From Xanthostigma xanthostigma (taxonomy: Eukaryota > Arthropoda > Insecta > Raphidioptera > Raphidiidae): a stretch of 64,000 nucleotides of DNA. A model generated the notes under the pieces. That model was not told the origin of the DNA. It saw only the letters and a list, made by a program, of their open reading frames with translations, and did not search any database. A program made the position numbers and the translations under genes. Location of the stretch: contig OY754464.1 of NCBI GenBank assembly GCA_963575645.1, forward strand, positions 70,716,948 to 70,780,947. Reading direction: 5' to 3'. Positions 43,348 to 57,000 of the stretch are shown here, piece after piece (position 1 is the first letter of the stretch; every line of letters begins with the position of its first letter).

Positions 43348-43470
43348 TATTTTTGGGAGCCTATAGTCTGCAAACGTAAAGGATAAAGTTGTTTTGGTAC
43401 TTCCTGCTGGCAGACGGCCTACAGAAGCATGCCAATTAACTACTGCTCTCGAAATGTACATTCGATAATA
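43348..43470 (+). CDS. Unassigned exon-like segment between LSM1 and the RhoGAP gene
   Basis: After an acceptor-like 'gagcctatag' (43354-43363), the plus strand reads SANVKDKVVLVLPAGRRPTE followed by ACQLTTALEMYIR and a TAA stop at 43468-43470. The composition is more coding-like than the flanking DNA, but no family was recognised and no partner exon was found. The minus strand of the same stretch is also open. It may be a lone fragment of a decayed gene or transposon. Confidence 0.25.
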
Positions 43471-44304
43471 ACATTGTGGTAAAGTAGTTATTGAACTGTT
43501 TATTTTAAACAAACTAATGTTATTAGAATTTGTAACAATAACAAAACAAATAAATAATATAACTAAACTTTATTGATTCTAAATTTAATTAACGTATTTC
43601 TATTTTAATATTAGAAATTATAAAACATTTAAATTAAACAACTACTGTTACGTCAATATAATATATATTTCAAAATTTTGATTAAAAATAAAATAATTTA
43701 AAAAAATTACTACGTATTCGAAAAACGAATTTTTTTTTCAATTTTGTTAGTTGAAACTAATTTAAAATAAATTAAATATATGAGCACTATTATTCACAAA
43801 AACTAGGTACCTACAAGAAATTCTGTAACAATTAGGCTTTTGAAAAAAAAATAATTATCGATTTTTTTTATTGTATTTTAAAACTTTATTATTATATAAT
43901 TAATATTGATAATCGATGCGAAAAACTTTCAAAAAACTTTTTTTAAGTTAATTATAAGCAATTTAAAATTGATAAAATATTTAAAAAAATCACGTGACTG
44001 CAAACGCACTAAAATTGTTTTTGACAGTTGTGACGTCATAATGGTAAAATGTATATACGCAGTATACTATCAATGGCTTCTACATATTGTGTATTGACTA
44101 AAACATTATGACGTCACATTATGTTCGGGAAATGTCGGCGCGTTCTCAGAACTGGGTACAAATATTTATTTTTAATTTGATATAACTTTTGAATTATAAC
44201 GAAAATAAAAAAAAGAAAAATAGTTTTGTTATAAAACTTATATACGATCTTTCCATTTATAACAAAAAAAAATTTCATTCAAAAGCCCAATTGTCCGTCT
44301 GCTC
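43471..44304. other. AT-rich spacer between the exon-like segment and the RhoGAP stop codon
   Basis: Very AT-rich with long A and T runs. On the minus strand it should contain the 3' UTR of the RhoGAP gene (TTTATT-type reverse poly(A) signals occur several times, for example 44164-44170). No further gene is seen. Confidence 0.5.
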
Positions 44305-45096
44305 TTAAAGTGATGTTTCAAAAACATCTGTAGAATCACTATACTTTCGTAATTTAAAAATTAAATTCCTATCAATATTTTCTTTTTCCAAAGACCTTTT
44401 TTTAATTGGTAATAAATTTGAACTCTCCGAATTATCTAAAACAGAATTTTCTGTTGACGGTGGTTTATTTCCATCCAAACAAAATAGTAAAGATTCACTA
44501 AGTTTATTTTCACTGATATTCAATTCGGAAGTTGAATCAAAATCATCCGTTCTACTAGAAAAACTTGAATCAGTCAACGATGTGGTTAAAACGCTTCGAC
44601 TCAATAAATATTCACGAAATGTATCGGTAAGCGCTTCGGGTGTATCTGTTAAATTATTTTTCAATGGAGTTTTACGTATCGGATAATCGCCTTCACTTCT
44701 GGACCTCGCAAATGTTTTTGTCTTTGGTTTGAAGTCACTTAATTCAGCTATTCCTGAAGTGTTATTTTTTAATTCCGGTGAGTCAATAAAAGAATGGTCA
44801 TTTTTGGAAGATGAGCACGATAAGTATTCCGTTTGATTTGTTGACGTGTTAGTGTCTTTACTATCTAAAAGCGATTCCGTCGATTCTACAAAAGACTCAT
44901 CATCGGTTTTACAATTTTCTATAAAACTATCATCGGCGTTCATACATGTTTCATCTTGTTCCACAATATTGCTACACGATCTGTCTTTGGTATCTTGATA
45001 TAAAATATTTTTATTACTTGAAGCGGCCAGTTTACAAATATTCGTTGCAGAAATTAATAAAACTGGTTTGCGACTTCGAGGAGTCATCATCGTTTC
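44305..45096 (-). CDS. ARHGAP19: ARHGAP19-like exon 6 (C-terminus)
   Basis: Acceptor 'ttgttgtag'. Begins ETMMTPRSRKPVLLISATNI and ends RKYSDSTDVFETSL, then TAA at 44305-44307. Ser-rich tail containing KTPLKNNLTDTPEALTDTF. Confidence 0.9.
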   Translation of the reverse strand, partial: ETMMTPRSRKPVLLISATNICKLAASSNKNILYQDTKDRSCSNIVEQDETCMNADDSFIENCKTDDESFVESTESLLDSKDTNTSTNQTEYLSCSSSKNDHSFIDSPELKNNTSGIAELSDFKPKTKTFARSRSEGDYPIRKTPLKNNLTDTPEALTDTFREYLLSRSVLTTSLTDSSFSSRTDDFDSTSELNISENKLSESLLFCLDGNKPPSTENSVLDNSESSNLLPIKKRSLEKENIDRNLIFKLRKYSDSTDVFETSL

Positions 45097-48000
45097 CTAC
45101 AACAAAATTGTATTGCAAGTACTTATACAAATTATATCTGAATCTTTGATTAACGTCTGAATAGAACTCTTAAATAAATAAAATTATTGACCAATTTTTT
45201 CAGACTATATATTAACATACATTATAAAATTATAATTCAATAGATGACGTTTCGGTCCGGATTTGGATTTTCTTCAGAAATTAATCTAAAAAATTAATTA
45301 CTATCTACTTATTTTCTAATAGAATTAAGTTTGAATTTATTTTATTAACGAAATATTAATGAAAAATTAATAACAAACCTCATCTATTGTATTATTGAAT
45401 TATAATTTTTGTTAATATATAGTCTAAAAAAATTGGTCGATAATTTCAAATTATATCTGATTACAGTAAATTTTTTCGGTTTCGGGTATTTATACTGAAC
45501 GAAACTTATTTGCGTGTGATATAATCCTCCAAATATTTTCCAGAACTTTCTGTGAATTTTAATTCCGCAAGGGCAGAAAGTTTGAGATTCTTGCACTGCG
45601 CACCACGATGCCCTCAGCTCGCCTCGAGCATCATGACGTGCAGTTCAAGACTCTCAAACCTGCCCGTGTGGTGTATACTATTTTTCTTGATACCTCGGTC
45701 GAAAGTACGCTTATAAATTACATTTAGCCTCTTCATCTGTCATATTATGTATGTCGAGTAACTTTTTATTTTAAATTATAATGAAGAAAAAACGCAATAT
45801 AACCAATACTTTCACTCTAGTGATTTCAATAATCGCACATTATCGTGTTCAAGGGTCCGCCAATCAGAATCAAGCCAGGTGTGTAGTAGTGCAATGCAGC
45901 AGTAGCGTACACAGTGAGCAATACTGAATTGCATTCCCAAGAACATGACGATGGCACAGTATAACGAAATATACATCTAGTAGCGTCACTCTCCTATCGG
46001 CATTTTTGGCGTTTTCGGCATCGAGAATTGCTATGGGTCAGCAGTTCTTGATGCCTTAAACGCCATTTGATGTTTAGTTGAGTTTCTTTGACCTTGAAAC
46101 TGTCAATCACAATAGGGTTATTGACAAAATTTTAAAAAGTATTTAAAATTAAAGAATGAAGGTATATGTACCCGTAAAAAATATTTTTTCTCATAAATGT
46201 AACAGATTTGACTCATTATTAGTTGTTTTTTATTTTGACTTTAAATTCTGCGCCAAAACGTCAATTGACCTTGACAGCCATGTTTACTGATTGCCTACGT
46301 CACAGTAGGCAATCAGTAAACACTAAGCAAGCGGGCACGTGACATATAGCATTATAACCAACAAAGTGGTGCATTTAATATGATTGACAGAGTACAATGA
46401 ATACACCAGAGAACATACACTGAACAGAGATAACATATACACATGGCAGTCAGTGGCACACAGCTACCGGCCATGTTGACTGATTAATGACGCCACGCGC
46501 TGTGATTGGTGTTTGAAATCACGTGACACATAGGTTAAAAATCGTGATTTTATTTATTTATTTTAATATATTTAACGCACTTATTTAATAAAAATAATAA
46601 TTCTAAACGATATTTTAGACCATAAACTTTCATTATAACACAGTTTTATATTTAATTTTAATCACTGTCAATAACCCTATTGTGTTTGATGCACGCGACA
46701 GTTTTCCTTCAACAGAAGGTCACGTGATTGAGAACAAAAAGATCAAAGGTTTCGACGAGAATGAAACTACCGGTTATACTGCAGAAAAAATATTATTAAG
46801 TATAGTAGAATGTAAAAATAGATATTTTTGAAAAAATTAAAAACCATACCTGCATAGCTTTAGACATGCGGTTTGCAGAGCGGGTGATAGGTGACATAGA
46901 TTTACGGCCAGTCATATAATGTGGTGTAAATAACTTGTCTTTATTTTCAACTGTTTTTTGAAAACATTGTCCTGCCGGAGTGCTGGTTAAATATCCACTC
47001 CAGACAGGTTCTTGTTTTTCATACGACACACTGTCTATACTAGAGTTACAGTTAATAACATCTTTTGAATTACTTTCATTCATAAAACCGCCATTTTCGT
47101 TGTAAACAAAACTGTTCACATCGTTTGTTTTTAATAAAACAACCGGCTCATCAGTTTTAATCACAGAAGCTAACTGGTCTGTAGAATCCGATTTTAATTG
47201 ATTAGCTAAATTCAAAGTGTCATTTTTTGTATCGTATGATTTTAAGCAGTTGATTTCCTCTATAAATAATTTCATTTTTGGCAATGCATGTTTTGAGTCA
47301 GGAGTCTGTAATGCATGCATAGACAAAACGTTAGTATTTTAGTTAAAAAAAAAAAACATATTAAACAAACATTTTATTAATAAAAAATATATTTTAGTAT
47401 TAAATTCTGTACAAATAAATATTCCACATTTCCAAAGTCTAGAAGATTTTTAGATCTATATATCCTCTGAATCGATATAGCAACAATCATCTACAATTTA
47501 CAATCTATCTACCACAGCCTTTCCTACAATCCTACCGACGAATAGCACATTCCTGACTAAAATATGATTGCTTGTCCTGCTGTGTTGAGTTGCAAACGAC
47601 CAATAAGTTGCTGACAAGTACACTTTAAGGAAATTTAAAAATAAGAGTATGAGACACAGATATAAGAATAGAGTACGCTTGTGCGTATGCTTGCCATAAG
47701 TGAAAGTGTCTGCAGTTAAGAGAGAGAACGCTGCAGAAATTCAGTATCATTCTTTCTCTCTCTCACTCATGAGCCTTCGTTGGCTGATGGTTGACTGAAG
47801 AGGGGAGGGTAGGGAAAACGATACCTATAGGTTAGCAGATTATAGGTGTGACCTGTGCGAATTATTAGCACTAAATAAGTATAATAATTATCACTTTACA
47901 AAATTATTTTTTAAATATGATTGCAGGTATTCAATTCGTGTCTAATTTTGCACACTGCTTATAACGTTCTTCTTTTTGTTGTATTACAATATGAAGCTCA

Positions 48001-51000
48001 GATGACAGATCGAAGAAATATTTTACTAAAATTGTCATATAAAGGCGCAAGTAGCAAAAGCGTTGAGCTAAGCCGTCAGATGGCATCATGCAGCATTGCT
48101 GTGACGTACACCGTTGCTCGCTGTTTGAAAATTAAAGCCGTCAGCTGGCAGTATGGAGTATTGTGTCTGTTGTATTACAATATGAAGGTCAGATGACAGA
48201 TCGAAGTGTTGACGTTGTTTCAAAATTAAAGCCGTCAGATGGCAAACGTTGTTCAGCGTTGCTGTATTTTAATTAATTTACAAAAACAAAAGCAATAATA
48301 AATTTTTTTAGTTGTCGATGTCAGTAGAGCAAGCAATTATCTGTAAAATGATATATAATTTATGTGGAGAAATTGTGAGGCTTTTTCTAAAAAGGGAGGC
48401 AATCATCTTTAACCTTAGCGTATTAATATATATGATGATGATATAGGTGTACCTTATATCGATGAGATATGGAACTTTTGCAGCGTTCTCTCTCTTAACT
48501 GCGGATACTCTCACTACTCTCTCGCGTACTCTATTCTTATATCCCTATAGTATGAGACCATGCATATTGTTTTTGACTCTTCCATTCCCCAGAAAGTATT
48601 CATGCTTATCAGCGTAAATAATTATGAACTTATCTCACAGTAGCTACCATCATTATCTATCTATGACTATCATATCATGTTCTATTAACAGAAACTAGAT
48701 TGTTCGGATGTGATTTATACTTGAGTGGTTTTAATTCATGCATACGACAAAATACAAAGCTACAATACTCTAAAAATAACAGCATTTAAACAGAAATCTA
48801 CAAGAAAACATGTAATAATAAAAATAATTTAATTAAAACATTCAACTTTAAAGTTATAAAAAATTATGTGTATTTATTTGGTTAACTTTTTTTATAAAAT
48901 TGATATTCCTATAACATATTTTGTACTTGTATCAAATTGCAATTTTAATACTGCAAGTAAACGTATTAACAACATTAAATATATATAAAATTAAATATCA
49001 CAAAAGAATATAGCGGTTCCATATATGACTATAGAAAATATTACGTAGATCAATTTATTAAACATAAAATGTTAATTGCACTTATTATTGCGGGGAACAC
49101 AAAAACAATGACACATCTTAATTGAATCATGAAGAACATATTTACAAATATTACAAAATTTCAATTTTGTAAGAGTTAAAATTTCACATCTAATATAAAT
49201 GAGTTGTACAAAATTGAATACCAGCTAGTGAAGATTTTTAATGAAGACTTGCCAGGCTGCCGGTGGTTATTTTCTCTCAAAATTCTAACTATATCTTTTC
49301 AAAAGCTGCCGCTTTAAGACCGTTTGGTTATCATATTATTATCGGTTGCCACTTTAAAAATCGAATCAACCGTTTAGTTTTCACAATCTTATTAACTATG
49401 AATTGTCATCTGTAGTAGTGATGTGCCGGATCGTTAAAAATGTATATCCGCGGATACGGATCTGAATACGGATTTTTGATTTCAAGATCCGCGGATACGG
49501 ATCTTAACTTTCTTAGAGTACGCGGCGGTAAATATTGCACATCGACCTTTGGAAAGAGACTATCTGTAATGGGAAAAAGTTATTGACCTCTTTAAGAGTT
49601 AACTCTCATAACAGATTGTCTCTTTCTAAAGATCGATGTGCAATATCTCATTATAAAGATAGTTCATTTAGTACCTTTGAGTTATGTACTATTAGTATGG
49701 TACTCACTACGATAAATGTTTGCAATATAAAGGTGCCAAATACGATTTAAAAAAATAAAAAATAATCTGAATGGAATTTAACAGCTCTTCATTATTACCT
49801 AATCACCTATATATATAAAACATCTATGAATTGAAAATTAATAAGGTAAAAGATCCACCAAAAACTAACGGATACAGATCTTTCTTCTCCCTCGGATATC
49901 CGGCACATCACTAATCTGTAGTCGTAACATTAAAAATATGACTTTGAGAGTAAGTAAGAACTGACGGCCTAATACAGATCATAGTTACCTTCATCAAGTC
50001 AGGTAGAAAATTCCAGTTCATCAAAAGCCTACCTAAAAATCTTCACTGGCTCTTGGACTACAACCAACACCTTATAAAAAAACTAGTAAGCATTTTGTTA
50101 TTTCTAATGGTGCCTACACTATGAAATTCAGAAGTGCTTAACGGATGTCAATAAGAAAACAGCAAAATAATTAATTGATGTAGAAATTAACAGAGGAAAA
50201 AAGTAAGATGAAAAAGTTATATACAAAATACAAGTATAAAAACTAAAAGAAAAAAATGTTTCTCTCTTTTTACACGAAAGAAAAATAATTTTATTATCAA
50301 GGTTGTCGAAGCCTAATCATTCATATTTTAAAATTAATATTGAGACGTTGATTACAGATTTTAAACCGATAAGTTTCGAATCTACATTGGAACTAATAGG
50401 GCTTAAGACCTGAACCTCCAAATGTCAAGGGCTCACAAAAATTGATGTATTTTTAGTATCTACTTGTTTCATTAACAATAAATATATAAATTAAATGAAT
50501 ATATAAATATTAATGATCATTATCTTCAGTGAATTTTGACGATTTTTTAGGCGAATTTTGACGATTTTTGGGTGATTTTTTGATAGATTTTGGATGAATG
50601 ACATTCTTTGGGTGAATTTATTATTATTTGTTTGACTAGTAGCCCGGTCATATTTTACACTAAAAATCGCTAATCTCGCAAACTAACATGTAGTTCTGAT
50701 TTTTTAATATATTGTTAGGACCACTACCAGTAGCGTATATCCAAGTTTGCAGCTTCGAAAGACCTGTGCTAACTTTGCAGCACTCAAAAAACTGCGAAAT
50801 TTTCGCACTTTTTTTGGTATTCTTAATATAGGTCTTAAACTATGCATTTTTTTATAAAATATTTTTTATACGTTTTTAAGTAGACTAAAATTGCTACAAT
50901 CTGAGACAAGAACCAGCTCTGTAGGTTCAATACTTACCGAGATACAGCTTTCCAAAAATTGACCAGTTTTTTCAACAAAGTGAAATTTTAAGATTTGGTC

Positions 51001-54000
51001 AATTTTTGACCCCGATATCGGGGAAAATACTCATTTTAAGGGAAATATCATAGGAACATATATTGTAGCAAATGTAATTAGCTTTAATTTAAGCAGAGAA
51101 CGACGTCTGCAGGCCATATAGTTTACTCACAAATTTTAAAAATCCAAAAAATGAGAAAATTGCATTTTCGCAAATTTAAATTTAATACCTAGTAATCGTT
51201 ATGTAAAACCAATCAGTGATTTTAATGTGGTTGAGTAACAAAATTGAGTAACATAGTAGCATAAACGAGTAACATAATAAAAAAAATAACATAATTGATA
51301 ACATCATAAAAAAATTATGCAGTTTTTGACAAAATACCGTCGTATTTCAGCCATTTTGTAAAAAATATTTACAAATTATATTCATGAACCTTCCTCGTTT
51401 ATCGCTCTTTCTATTACCGAAAACAATTTCAAAATCCGGTGCGTGGTTTAGTAGAAGAGAGCGGAGAAAAAGACAGAGACTTTGTTTTTAACTGTGCAGT
51501 CTTTGACAAAATACCGTCGTATTTCAGCCATTTTGAAAAAATATTTACAAATTGTATACAGAAACCTTCCTCGTATATTGATCTTTCTATTAGCGAAAAC
51601 CATTTCAAAATCCGGTGCGTGGTTTAGAAGAAATGACCGGTGAAAAAGACAAAGACAGTCAGAGACTCTGATTTTAACTATGTAGGCTTTGCTAAAATTC
51701 CGTCGTAGTTCAGTTATTTTGTAAAAAATATTTATAAATTATATACCGTTTATTGCTCTTTCTACTATCGAAAACCATTTTTAGATCCGGCGCATGGCTT
51801 AGAAGAAGTGAGCTGAGAAAAAGACAAAGACAGACAGAGACTGTTTTTAACTATGCAGTCTTTGACAAAACAACTTCGGTGTTCTTCTAAACTATGCGCC
51901 GTATCGTAAAATGGTTTTCGGTAATAGAAAGAGCGATAAGCATGGAAGGTTTCTGTATATAATTTGTAAATAGTTTTTACAAAATGCCTGAACTACGACA
52001 GTGTTTTAGCTCAGACTGCATAGTTAAAAATAGAGCTTCTGTCTGTCTTTGTCTTTTTCTCAGCTCACTTCTTCTAAGCCATGCGCCGGATCTAAAAATG
52101 GTTTTCGATAGTAGAAAGAGCAATAAACGAGGAAGGTTTCTGTATATAATTTATAAATATTTTTTACAAAATAACTGAACTACGACGGAATTTTAGCAAA
52201 GCCTACATAGTTAAAATCAGAGTCTCTGACTGTCTTTGTCTTTTTCACCGGTCATTTCTTCTAAACCAGGCACCGGATTTTGAAATGGTTTTCGCTAATA
52301 GAAAGATCAATATACGAGGAAGGTTTCTGTATACAATTTGTAAATATTTTTTCAAAATGGCTGAAATACGACGGTATTTTGTCAAAGACTGCACAGTTAA
52401 AAACAAAGTCTCTGTCTTTTTCTCCGCTCTCTTCTACTAAACCACGCACCGGATTTTGAAATTGTTTTCGGTAATAGAAAGAGCGATAAACGAGGAAGGT
52501 TCATGAATATAATTTGTAAATATTTTTTACAAAATGGCTGAAATACGACGGTATTTTGTCAAAAACTGCATAATTTTTTTATGATGTTATCAATTATGTT
52601 ATTTTTTTTATTATGTTACTCGTTTATGCTACTATGTTACTCAATTTTGTTACTCAACCACATTAAAATCACTGATTGGTTTTACATAACGATTACTAGG
52701 TATTAAATTTAAATTTGCGAAAATGCAATTTTCTCATTTTTTGGATTTTTAAAATTTGTGAGTAAACTATATGGCCTGCAGACGTCGTTCTCTGCTTAAA
52801 TTAAAGCTAATTACATTTGCTACAATATATGTTCCTATGATATTTCCCTTAAAATGAGTATTTTCCCCGATATCGGGGTCAAAAATTGACCAAATCTTAA
52901 AATTTCACTTTGTTGAAAAAACTGGTCAATTTTTGGAAAGCTGTATCTCGGTAAGTATTGAACCTACAGAGCTGGTTCTTGTCTCAGATTGTAGCAATTT
53001 TAGTCTACTTAAAAACGTATAAAAAATATTTTATAAAAAAATGCATAGTTTAAGACCTATATTAAGAATACCAAAAAAAGTGCGAAAATTTCGCAGTTTT
53101 TTGAGTGCTGCAAAGTTAGCACAGGTCTTTCGAAGCTGCAAACTTGGATATACGCTACTGGTAGTGGTCCTAACAATATATTAAAAAATCAGAACTACAT
53201 GTTAGTTTGCAAGTTTAATGTTAGATATGACTGGCCTATAGGTCACCGAGTTTCAATTGTTATTTTGACGTTATTAAAAATGAATAATATACTCCAATAC
53301 AAAAATTCTTAATCTAACAAAAAATGGGGCCTCATTGGGCTGCAATAAGCCCTAGGCTCTGAAAAATTCAGATCTGCCCTTGAGTCAGTAATTATCCCAC
53401 ATATTTTATGTTACAAAAAAAAGCATATTGCCGTATCCCTCAAATGTGTGTAATAAAACCCCCGAAGCCCTGATTTTTTACTCCACCTAACGAAGTTAGT
53501 TCTTTATCCAAAGAAAGATTTACAAAATTGACATTCGCAAGTCGGTTTGAATCTATGTGTGTTGAAAGTACTTACATTAGCACTTATACCGTCATTGTTT
53601 TCGTAAGCTCCAGACAACATAACGTTATTTAAATCGGAGCTTTTCTTCACAGTTTTATTCAAATTTTTTTGAAATATGTGTCGCTTAATCGAATCACCCA
53701 AGCTTTTCGAATTCAAATCTTTTTTTTGACTTCTTTGTATTTGCAGCGGAGTGCCCTGTCCGTTTTCTCGATTGAATTGCTTTATTAATTTTCGTTTTTT
53801 AGAAGATTCGGGAAGCGACTGGATATGTGCATAAAGCTGCGCTAAAGCTGCTTCGGTTGGATTAGAATTGTTAGCTTGTGCCGTTCTTTCTCGATCGACA
53901 AAACTGAAAACTGTATTAGCGGCCGTGCTATCGCTTATCGATTCGTTTAATTCTTTTTGCGGTGTCCGAACTTTCTTTTTTTCATAATATACTTTTATAT

Positions 54001-57000
54001 CGGTCGCTAATTTTAGTGGAATTTCAAAAAGCTTATTGTTTTTCTTGATCATAAACGATACTATTCCAGACATTGTTTGTGCAGTCATGTGTAAAGCTTC
54101 CGGAGATAGCTTTCGGGGACATATCAAATGCGGCGTGAACAGTGTCGCTAAACTGTCGGCGGACATTTTGTTTTTCTCGTGAGAAGCTACTCGGTTCAGC
54201 AATTGTAATAAATCTTTTAAAAGAACTCTGTTTTCAGCCGGTAAAAGTTGAAATAACAATTGCAATGAATTTAATAATCTTGATTCGTTTGTTTTGTCTG
54301 TCTCGCTACATAATTCTGAAATTTTAAAAAGTCACAAATAGTCTCATGAATTTTATATTGGCAGAATTTACAAAACTCCTAAATTCAGGAAATGCATCCT
54401 AACAGTCCTTTTACTGTTCATAATTTTGAATGGTTGAATTATTAATAATAAACTAATTGAATTTTATTTTAAGGGGTTACGCCACCTTGAGATTTTCAAA
54501 AAATCGTTTTTCTTTTTAGTGTAGATGGATTGTTGATACCTTTAGGAATATTTTAAGCATTTAACTATTTCAAAATTCAAACTATCACTGAAGTTATAGC
54601 AATAACGAGTCCATATTAGCCATAGAGTTAGAGCATTCAATCAGTTAGTAATTTTTTCAGAACGGTGTATACGATATCTCAAGATCTACTCAACCGATTT
54701 GGTTAAAATTTACAACACTTATTTTGACGTGATAACGTCTTATAAATTGATGAATCACCAATCTTATAAATTGATAAAACACCGGCTGCATGCACGAAAA
54801 AGTGTAACGTTCCTAAATCCTAACGTTCGTAACGCGTAACGTTCCGCCTGACCCTGTGCGTGCTTTTTGCTAATTTCTCGCTCAATTTAAATCAGATCGG
54901 TTTGAAACCAGTCTTAAACGAAAGAGGAGAACATTTTACATAGATTTCGTATAACAGAATTTGCCTAAACAGTTTTTTTATACAAATTTATATAGAAAAA
55001 TAGCTGTATAAATGCAACATGAAAACGGCTGTATTTCTAATGTTTAATTCAATTTTTTGACATTAGTATTTTGTGAAATGCAACGCCTTCTAAGTTAAGT
55101 ATTGGAATAACTAATTATTATTAGAACATAATACTTTGACAGTTGCAAACGTCACTTTTGACATTTCTTATCATTCCGACACCAAGGATAAGCGGATTGA
55201 AACCAAATTTTGGGAGGTTTAGGTTATGTATTACGGAATACGTTATCACGTAAAACTATCGTCCGTAAACCGACTTTACAGACAACCAATTTTTTTTATA
55301 ACAATATCTACAATGTGACGTAGAATTTTTTTAATTGGGTACCATGTTCAAAAGCTATACATTTTTCAAACTCAAAATTTCGATGCAAATACGAGTTTTT
55401 TTAAACAGCTGTCATTTCTACAAAAAAAAAATTCTGACAATGCCTAACAGAGAAATCGTGTACACCACTAGCAAGAATTTTCAAAAAAGGGTTCTACTGA
55501 TGGGTTGGTATCTCCGCCATTTTTTTATATTTTCTTATCGTCAATTGCTTCATAAAACTACTATAATATATTATATGGGTAAAATAAGGATCACTTTATA
55601 TACTTAACGGCTGCGCCAAAAAAACGTTTCTTTTTATGCCTAGTGTTCCGAGCGCCAAGGTGGCCTAACCCCTTAAAACAGTAATATTTTTGAAATCGTC
55701 AAATTTTGTGCAGGGTGGTCAAAATCATCCGACTTTGTCCACACTGGATAACATCTGCTTTCGGGCAAAGAGTAACATTAAAGCCGGTCATACACAGGTA
55801 GTTTCGAGCTGTCGAAACTGACTACTTCGAGCATCGACTGCATGACGAATTACAAATCTCTAAAGAAAATATTTTACCGACATACACACGACCGCCCGAG
55901 CTGTCACGATCGCACCAAGCAGTCGGCGACATGGCGAAAATTCGTCATGTAGTCGAGCAGTTGCAGCACATACACTGACTGCTCGTGACGCAAAGCGACA
56001 CAGAACGGGGAAACACTCGTCTTTTCAGTGTCAATTGTTTTTCTAACGGCTGAAAACTTTTGCTCGTGCGGTTGATACTGACTGCTTGGGCGGTTCGTGT
56101 ACGGCCGGCCTAACAGATTTCCAGATTGAAAATTCGAGTTTATTTTGCACGTGTACTGACGAATTTAAATTAATAATCATAAATTTTAATAGTAGAGACG
56201 ATTGGGAATTTTAAAAAATTTTTATAAAAGAAGAATCTTACAATGCCACAACAAATTAGTACTGAAAAATTAATTTTGATTCATGTAAAAGGATATTGAG
56301 ACCAGCGTCGGACTTTTTCCGGTGGTTCGGTCCGGTCCGGATCTTTTTCTTAAGTAGACGGTGACATAGAGACGGGATGAGTTCATTTACTTTACAGTGT
56401 AACCTCTTTATAACGTCCTTCGTTATAACGAAAAACTCCCTATAACGTAGAAATCTTTACAGTTTGGTTGGTTTACCTTAAAACCCATACATTAATACCC
56501 TCTTTATAGCGCAACAGCCATTCTCTATTACGAAGAAATATGCTCATATTTAGGCGTCAGCAAATATTTACAGACGTAAAGAGGACGATTCTGAATCATC
56601 ACTAACTATTCAACAAGTACTCGATGCCGCCAAACTTATCGAAAAATGCCTATTGTTTAATGAAGATGATTCCACCACATCTTAAGACATGCATAAGATA
56701 CTTAATAAAATACTAAACAAATATTGGCATAGCAAAAAACGTCAGGCAAAGTTAACAGATTATATGTGTTTGGAATAAATTAATTAGGTGAAATTTGGTT
56801 ATTTTTCTTTCTTCTCTCCATATAACGAAAACTCTTTATAACGAAGAAAATGCTTGGTCCCTTGAGATTCGTTATAAAGAGGTTACACTGTATTTTGAAC
56901 AATTGTTTAACAATTTTCCCAGTAACTTTTTAGGTCCCAGACCGACCCTGTTTGACTCAGTTTAAAAATACATTTGAGTTATTAAAACCGATCACGGGAA

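Larger units (their letters stand above)
47306..53575 (-). other. ARHGAP19 intron 4, 6.3 kb, filled with transposons
   Basis: Carries at least two hAT elements (47655-48549 and 49416-49913) and the 2.5 kb palindrome (50678-53210). The remaining segments (48558-49407 and 49922-50677) are AT-rich and show no exon. An alternative exon in the intron cannot be excluded, but none was recognised. Confidence 0.7.

Noticed and set aside
44946..45149. 67-codon plus-strand ORF
   Set aside because: Antisense to ARHGAP19 exon 6.
51439..52449. Two 62-codon ORFs with the same peptide on opposite strands
   Set aside because: Mirror images in the two arms of the palindrome; the sequence is part of a ~180-bp tandem unit, not a gene.
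53504..53575. C-terminal 23 codons of the unspliced RhoGAP ORF (to KSFFG)
   Set aside because: A perfect 'gtaagt' donor follows ISAN at 53576, and exon 5 joins in phase, so this is read-through into the intron. Retained-intron use cannot be excluded.
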